A stretch of DNA of 7,363 nucleotides from Gemmatimonadota bacterium. GTDB taxonomy: Bacteria > Gemmatimonadota > Gemmatimonadetes > Gemmatimonadales > GWC2-71-9. Positions 1-4,823 of the stretch are shown one piece after another; position 1 is the stretch's first letter, and every line of letters begins with the position of its first letter. The notes under the pieces were generated by a model. The model did not search any database. It worked only from the letters and a program-made list of their open reading frames with translations, and was not told the DNA's origin. The position numbers and the translations under genes were made by a program. Location of the stretch: assembly GCA_004357415.1 (NCBI GenBank), contig SMVY01000166.1:1-7363 (forward strand), given 5' to 3'.

Positions 1-1110
1 CATGGCACGCTCCAATACGTTTCGCATCTCCCGGATGTTCCCCGGCCAGGCGTAGGCGAGCATCCGGTCGAACGCGTCCGGCGAGATGGTAGTGGGGCCA
101 TCTGACAGTTCCGCCGCCAATTCGTGGTGGAGCCTGTGCAGCAGCGCCACACGATCCTCCTTCGGTCTATCGCTGACCGGTGGCAATGACAGCGGCATGA
201 CGCTCAACCGGTAGTACAGATCCTCCCGGAAACGACCGGCTTCTACTTCCGCCTGAAGGTCCTTACTGGTGCCGGCGACCAAACGGACGTCCACCTCGAT
301 CTCTCTCGTGCCCCCCATCCGTCGAAAGGTCCTCGTTTCCAGCATCTTCAACAACTTGGGCTGCAGCTCCGGTGGGAGGTCGGCGATGTCGTCGAGAAAC
401 AACGTCCCCTGGTCGGCGATCTCGAACAATCCCTGTTTCCGGTCTTCAGCGCCGGCAACCGCCCCGCGCTCGTGGCCGAACAATTCGGAATCGAGTGTGA
501 CCGCAGAGGTCGCGCCGCAGGAGACATGAACGAACGGCGCCTTGGCCCGTGGACTCAACGAGTGAATCAGGCGGGCTACCCACCCCTTGCCCGTCCCGCT
601 GTCTCCCCGCAACAGGACGGTCGTCCGGTCGCTCTGGGCCAGCAATCCCACTTGATGGGCCAGGTCTTTCATCATGGACGAGGTGCCCATGGCGTCCACT
701 CCCCGTCCCGATTTGTGGGCCAGGAGAGCCCGGTTCACCCGCCGGAGCCTCGACTTGTCGATCACCCGCGCGGTCGCCGCCGCCAGATGGTCGAGCGACA
801 CCGGCTTGGTGAGGAAGTTCTCCGCCGTCCCTGCCTGCATGGCTTCGACGGCCGTCTGGACGTCGTCTGTCCCCGTCAGCAGCACGACCAGCGCATCGAG
901 TTCACGCAGACGCTCCAGGACCTCCATCCCGTCCATATCGGGGAGCTGGAGGTCCAGGATCACTGCGTCCGGGCGGAGGCGCTCGTACGACGACACGCCC
1001 GCCTCGCCCGTCAGTTCGCGCGCCACCTCGTAGCCGATCTGTTCCAGGTACTTACCGATGGACCGTAGCACGTCGACATCGTCATCGATGAGCAGCAGCG
1101 AACCCGCCAT
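1..1110 (-). CDS. NtrC-type response regulator with receiver and divergent AAA+ domain (C-terminus outside window)
   Basis: The reading frame is open from an ATG at 1110 to the window edge: 370 codons, no stop. Residues 1-118 form a receiver domain: acidic pocket D9-D10-D11, phospho-acceptor D53 in the ILDLQLPDMDG stretch, T79 in LLTG, and K102 in TKP. Residues 140-370 form a sigma-54-activator-like AAA+ domain: Walker A GDSGTGKG at 169-176, ELFGHERGAVAGA at 209-221, Walker B LFLDDI at 237-242, R-finger region FREDLYYRL at 294-302, and sensor II WPGNIRE at 355-361. NtrC-family proteins are usually about 450-480 residues, so the missing part should be the lid end plus an HTH domain. Changes from family consensus are GAFTGA to GAVAGA, Walker A GES...GKE to GDS...GKG, Walker B DE to DD, and serine (S197) where the switch asparagine normally sits. 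The gene follows the histidine kinase after 16 bases, so it is its likely phosphorylation partner. Family assignment is firm; sigma-54 dependence is doubtful. Confidence 0.95.
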   Translation of the reverse strand, partial: MAGSLLLIDDDVDVLRSIGKYLEQIGYEVARELTGEAGVSSYERLRPDAVILDLQLPDMDGMEVLERLRELDALVVLLTGTDDVQTAVEAMQAGTAENFLTKPVSLDHLAAATARVIDKSRLRRVNRALLAHKSGRGVDAMGTSSMMKDLAHQVGLLAQSDRTTVLLRGDSGTGKGWVARLIHSLSPRAKAPFVHVSCGATSAVTLDSELFGHERGAVAGAEDRKQGLFEIADQGTLFLDDIADLPPELQPKLLKMLETRTFRRMGGTREIEVDVRLVAGTSKDLQAEVEAGRFREDLYYRLSVMPLSLPPVSDRPKEDRVALLHRLHHELAAELSDGPTTISPDAFDRMLAYAWPGNIREMRNVLERAM

Positions 1111-1115
1111 GTTGT

Positions 1116-1121
1116 CACCTC
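1116..1121 (-). promoter_or_regulatory. Shine-Dalgarno of the response regulator
   Basis: GAGGTG lies 5 bases before the ATG at 1110 and supports that start. A second purine tract, AAGGAG at 1128-1123, overlaps the stop codon of the upstream kinase. The whole gap between the two genes is 16 bases, with no room for a promoter or terminator. Confidence 0.8.
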
Positions 1122-1126
1122 ACTCC

Positions 1127-3922
1127 TTACCCTAGGTGTCTATACAACTCAAAACAGAACCTTGCCCCACCACCGGGCGCGTTGGAGGCATTGATCGTTC
1201 CGCCGTGGGTCTCGATGATTCCGTGGGAAATTGCCAGGCCGAGCCCCGTTCCTTCGCCCACGACCTTGGTGGTATAGAACGGCTCGAACACCTTCCCCAG
1301 CGCATCCGGGTGGATACCAGGCCCCGTGTCGGTGACCTCACAGCCGACCCCCGTCTCGAGGAGATAGGTGCGGACATGGCCGGACCGCCGCTCGGCGCCC
1401 GCCATCGCCTGGCGCGCATTTGCCACCAGATTCCCCAGGACCTGCCGGAGTTGGTCGGGGTCTGCGCTTACCGTCGGAAGCCCCTCGGCCAAATCCAGGG
1501 TCCACTCCACCTCACCGGGCCACGCCTTTTCTTCCAACTCCATCGTTTCGGTGATAATGAGATTGAGGTCAACCTCCTGGCGCTTCAGGGGCTGCTGTCG
1601 CGACGAGGTCAACAGATCGGAGATGATTCGCGCCGCACGATCGCACTCGTGTCGGATGCTCTCCAGTACCCGCTCCGCCCCTTCATCCAGTGGTCCCTCC
1701 AGCAGCAGGGTCTGCGCCAGAGCGTTGATGCCGGCGATGGGGTTGTTCAATTCATGAGCTACACCCGACACCACCTGTCCCAGTGACGCCATCTTCTCGG
1801 CCTGGATCAGCCGTTCGCGCAATCGTTGTTCGTCGGTGACGTCCCGGGCGATCGCCAGCACCGACGGGCTGGTCCCGTGCGTCATCGGTGTGGCCACCAC
1901 CGCGGCCTCGCGAACAGCACCGTCGGGTCGCTGGAAACGGAAGAAGAACTCTCGCCGCTCACCCGCCAGACTCGCCGCCAGATGATGCCGAACAGGTTCC
2001 GCGTCCGCCGGGTCGACAAATTGTTCGAGCGTGGCCCCCGCCGGGAGTTCGTCGAGTCCCAACATCGTCAAGGCGGCGCGATTGACCGACAGGAACCGGC
2101 CATCCCGGTCCACCGTCCAAATGGCAACCGGCGCGGCAGTGAACAGCGTCCGAAATCGGCTCTCAGAGCGTCGAAGTTCATCGAGCGTTTCGACCTCCTG
2201 GGTTACGTCCCGCATCACCGCCACCCGGCCGGTCGGCGTTTCGCCGTCCACCAGCGGGGCACTCGAGACCGACACCTGCCGGGTCGTTCCGTCTGGTCGT
2301 CGGCATTCGGCATCGTACCGCAACGCCTGCGAGACTGGACCACGGTCGCGTTGCCCCGCTGCGGGGAGAAGCTCGTCGAGCGTCTGATGGGCCAGCGACG
2401 CGGCGGTGGCGCCAAACAACTCGGCGGCGGCGGGGTTGGCAAAGCTGATTCGATCGTCTGAGTCGGTGATGACGATCGCGTCGTGCGCCGTTTCGACGAC
2501 GAGGCGGAACCGATTCTCCAGTCGAACGACGTCCGTCAGGTCGTCGATCGCCACGATACATCGGTCGTCCGGCAACGGTGTCGCGGTCACCACCAGCAAG
2601 CGGCCGTCTTTGCTGTCGAGCATGGCCGCGGCAGGCCGACCACTGGCACGGGCTTCCGCCAGGGGGCCCTGGCCTGCCTCAGGCCACCGGCGAAAAACTG
2701 TCTTTAGATCGTACCCAGGCAGCGACGTTACCGGGATGTCGGCCATCTCCGCCACAAACCGGTTGGCCCTGACGATGATGCCCTCGGCATCCGTCACCGC
2801 CAGACCGCTCCCCGACGCGTCGAAAACCATCTGCCACTCGCGTTTGACACGGGTGACCTGATCCAGCAACCGGCTCTTGCCGATCGCCAGGGCGGCCTGA
2901 TCGGCAAAGGCAACGGCCAGCCGGCGCTCGTCCGAGGTGTATTTGCGGGGAGCGTCGTGGTAGAAGGCCAGCGACCCGATCGTCTCTCCGGCAAACACCA
3001 GCGGGAGGAGTGCCACCGAGCTGAAACCTTCGGCCGCCACTGCCTCGGCGAGCGTGTTCCCCGGACGGCCCTGGGCCCGCGACACGAACACTGGCTGGTG
3101 CTCCAGCAGGGCCTTCGTCGTCTGCAGTTGATTGGCCACACGCTCCACTTCACGGATGTATCCGTCGGAAAGGCCCAGGGCCACGACGCACTCGGTCCGC
3201 TCTTCATCCCAATGGAACAGGAACACACCCGCCCGCTCCGCGTCGAACACGCGGCGTCCCTCGTCCGCCACCAACCGCATCGTCTCCTCGGCGTCCTCCA
3301 CGCCGGTAAGGGCGTGAGTGATGCGGCCGAGGGCGTCCAGTTGCTCCAGACGGGTGATCAGGTCGGCGCGCATCCTTAGACTGCTCACCGCTGCCCCGAG
3401 CTGGTCCGCCATCGCCCGAGCGAGCAGGAGAGTCTCCTCCCCGGGAGGCTCCCAGCCCTCAGGGTCGGCCGTCAGCGTGAGCGTCCCCACGATGCGAGTA
3501 CCCAACCGCATCGGCAGCACCAGCCCCGCACGAGCCAGACGGCCGCGCATGGGATCGCCGGTCACTTCCGGCTCGGCATCGATATTGGCGCTGACCCGCT
3601 CGATCCCGGTGTCCGCCACCGACCACTCTACCGTGTGCCCGCCCAGGATGCTCCCGGCTCGATGTACCGTACTCTCGAGCCCGACCGCTCCCAGAACCAG
3701 CAGGCCCATCGGTGCCTCCTCACCCTTGTGGGTGATCATGGCCCCGGCGAACCCCAGTCCCTTGGTGGCGGCGTCCAATCCCCGACTGACAGCGTCATCG
3801 AGGGTGTCGAGCGTTGGCAGATCCCGGATCAGTTCCAGGACGGTCCGCGCATCTGACAGGGCCCGCTCGAGGGTCCCGTCCGGAGCTCCGGCATCAGCAG
3901 AAGGCGTGTCTCGTCGAGTCAT
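1127..3922 (-). CDS. Soluble sensor histidine kinase, GAF-GAF-PAS-PAS-PAS-HisKA-HATPase
   Basis: The protein has 931 residues from the ATG at 3922 to TAA at 1129-1127. Domains in order, with rough limits: GAF 25-180, GAF 200-350, PAS 362-466, PAS 470-578, PAS 585-698, HisKA 705-772, HATPase_c 820-927. The phospho-acceptor is H723 in VAHELNNP. E724 and N727 match the ExxN pattern seen in HisKA kinases that also dephosphorylate their partner, so a bifunctional enzyme is likely (family knowledge). ATP-site motifs are N835 in the N box, DTGPG at 865-869, FEPFYTTK at 879-886 and GEGTGLGLA at 889-897. No signal peptide, hydrophobic membrane segment or HAMP domain is visible, so it should be cytoplasmic and read a soluble or membrane-proximal cue through GAF/PAS; no ligand can be named. 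The HELNNP-type H box is the kind often paired with NtrC-like regulators, matching the next gene. A longer start at 4111 is open but would lie inside the lipid kinase gene, and the extra residues look like an out-of-frame translation. The ATG at 3922, 4 bases after the lipid kinase stop, is preferred. Confidence 0.96.
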   Translation of the reverse strand: MTRRDTPSADAGAPDGTLERALSDARTVLELIRDLPTLDTLDDAVSRGLDAATKGLGFAGAMITHKGEEAPMGLLVLGAVGLESTVHRAGSILGGHTVEWSVADTGIERVSANIDAEPEVTGDPMRGRLARAGLVLPMRLGTRIVGTLTLTADPEGWEPPGEETLLLARAMADQLGAAVSSLRMRADLITRLEQLDALGRITHALTGVEDAEETMRLVADEGRRVFDAERAGVFLFHWDEERTECVVALGLSDGYIREVERVANQLQTTKALLEHQPVFVSRAQGRPGNTLAEAVAAEGFSSVALLPLVFAGETIGSLAFYHDAPRKYTSDERRLAVAFADQAALAIGKSRLLDQVTRVKREWQMVFDASGSGLAVTDAEGIIVRANRFVAEMADIPVTSLPGYDLKTVFRRWPEAGQGPLAEARASGRPAAAMLDSKDGRLLVVTATPLPDDRCIVAIDDLTDVVRLENRFRLVVETAHDAIVITDSDDRISFANPAAAELFGATAASLAHQTLDELLPAAGQRDRGPVSQALRYDAECRRPDGTTRQVSVSSAPLVDGETPTGRVAVMRDVTQEVETLDELRRSESRFRTLFTAAPVAIWTVDRDGRFLSVNRAALTMLGLDELPAGATLEQFVDPADAEPVRHHLAASLAGERREFFFRFQRPDGAVREAAVVATPMTHGTSPSVLAIARDVTDEQRLRERLIQAEKMASLGQVVSGVAHELNNPIAGINALAQTLLLEGPLDEGAERVLESIRHECDRAARIISDLLTSSRQQPLKRQEVDLNLIITETMELEEKAWPGEVEWTLDLAEGLPTVSADPDQLRQVLGNLVANARQAMAGAERRSGHVRTYLLETGVGCEVTDTGPGIHPDALGKVFEPFYTTKVVGEGTGLGLAISHGIIETHGGTINASNAPGGGARFCFELYRHLG

Positions 3923-3929
3923 CGGTTCA
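3920..3929 (-). other. Tight stop-start junction, probable translational coupling
   Basis: The lipid kinase stop TGA (3929-3927) is followed by ACCG and then the kinase ATG (3922-3920). The preceding bases are pyrimidine-rich (a T run and a C run) and show no Shine-Dalgarno-like purine tract. Re-initiation by ribosomes finishing the lipid kinase is the simplest way to translate the histidine kinase. This is inferred from spacing only. Confidence 0.55.
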
Positions 3930-4823
3930 GGGGGCAAAAACGTGAATGGCCTTGGGTACCACCTGCACCGTAAACGGCGTGTGGCCCCCCGGGTCCCCGT
4001 CGATTTGCACCGGCTGGACTGGAGTGGATCGAACTTCGATCGATTCACCCCGGGCATAGCCCACGAATCCGGCGCTGGTCGGGTCGTCCGTGCCGTAACG
4101 CAGCAGGTCACGGACGGCCATGACCGTATCTACCAGACTGTCCACCCGCACGACGATCACATCGAGCAATCCGTCTTCCGGTGAGATGCCGTGACGGAAC
4201 TTGATGAACGGCGGCACCACCTCGGCGCAGTTGGCCACGATCACCAGCGCGGCCCGGGCTTCGTACTCCATCCCGTCGACCGTTATGAGGTGCGTGGCGC
4301 TCTTGAGATGGTCGAGCAGCTTGAAGATGGTGGCCACGTAGGCCCCCATTCCCCAGCGGTGCTTGAGCTCGGGCGGCGTTTCGATCATCACGCGCGCGTC
4401 GAAGCCGGCGCCGCACGCGACCGCGAAGTATTGGATCGTACCCTGACACTCCAGCCGGCCGAGATCGATCCGGCGCACGTGGCCGGCCACGATCGTCTCG
4501 GCGGCCCTCACCGGTGCCGCCGGCACTCGGAGGTTGCCAGCCAGCAGATTGCCGGTTCCCCCAGGAATCAATCCCAATACCAGGTCCGTTCCCACGAGGG
4601 CCGACGCGGCCTGCATCGTCGTGCCATCCCCTCCGAACACCGCGACGGCGTCGAAGTCCTGGTCGACCGCCTCGGCCGCGAACAGCCGGGCATCACCGGG
4701 CCCCCCGGTCGCCTGCACCTCGACCGCCCAACCACCCCGGTGGAGCACATCGACGACCCCGCCTACGATCTGTGGTTGGGTGCGGGCCGCCGCAGGGTTG
4801 GTAATGAGGAGCACCCGTCGCAC
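3927..4823 (-). CDS. Diacylglycerol kinase/YegS-family lipid kinase
   Basis: The 298-residue protein is close to the usual 290-330 of the bacterial DgkB/YegS/BmrU family. These enzymes transfer the ATP gamma-phosphate to a lipid hydroxyl, typically diacylglycerol to give phosphatidic acid, at the inner face of the cytoplasmic membrane. Visible motifs are LLITNPAAA (5-13), nucleotide-binding GGDGT (64-68), IPGGTGNLLAGNL (86-98), GAGFDAR (138-144) and EDGLLDV (216-222), where family members carry a catalytic aspartate, plus QIDGD near the C-terminus (273-277). GGDGT is followed by TMQAA rather than the common xNEV, and the TGN motif continues LLAGN rather than D; this looks like the 'GTGNLLAxNL' subgroup, so the substrate may differ from diacylglycerol. 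The start chosen is GTG at 4823, because AAGGAG sits 5 bases upstream; this overlaps the TamB stop by one base. An upstream in-frame GTG at 4841 would add six residues but would begin before the ribosome binding site. The kinase-sensor gene follows after 4 bases. Confidence 0.93.
   Translation of the reverse strand: MRRVLLITNPAAARTQPQIVGGVVDVLHRGGWAVEVQATGGPGDARLFAAEAVDQDFDAVAVFGGDGTTMQAASALVGTDLVLGLIPGGTGNLLAGNLRVPAAPVRAAETIVAGHVRRIDLGRLECQGTIQYFAVACGAGFDARVMIETPPELKHRWGMGAYVATIFKLLDHLKSATHLITVDGMEYEARAALVIVANCAEVVPPFIKFRHGISPEDGLLDVIVVRVDSLVDTVMAVRDLLRYGTDDPTSAGFVGYARGESIEVRSTPVQPVQIDGDPGGHTPFTVQVVPKAIHVFAP

Noticed and set aside
472..1068. Plus-strand open frame of 198 codons opposite the response regulator
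   Set aside because: It is an antisense shadow of a receiver/AAA+ gene whose minus-strand motifs are unmistakable. The His/Arg/Pro-rich product shows no domain.
1111..1126. Possible terminator or promoter between histidine kinase and response regulator
   Set aside because: The gap is only 16 bases and is filled by Shine-Dalgarno-like purines; no hairpin with a T run is present.
3923..4111. N-terminal extension of the histidine kinase by 63 residues (ATG at 4111)
   Set aside because: It lies wholly inside the lipid kinase coding region in another frame, has no ribosome binding site, and its residues (rich in R, T, P, S) look like out-of-frame translation. The GAF domain starts well after the ATG at 3922.
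3318..4184. Plus-strand open frame of 288 codons opposite the kinase/lipid kinase junction
   Set aside because: Its Ser/Arg/Pro-rich composition is typical of a shadow frame, it spans two real genes on the other strand, and it has no motifs.
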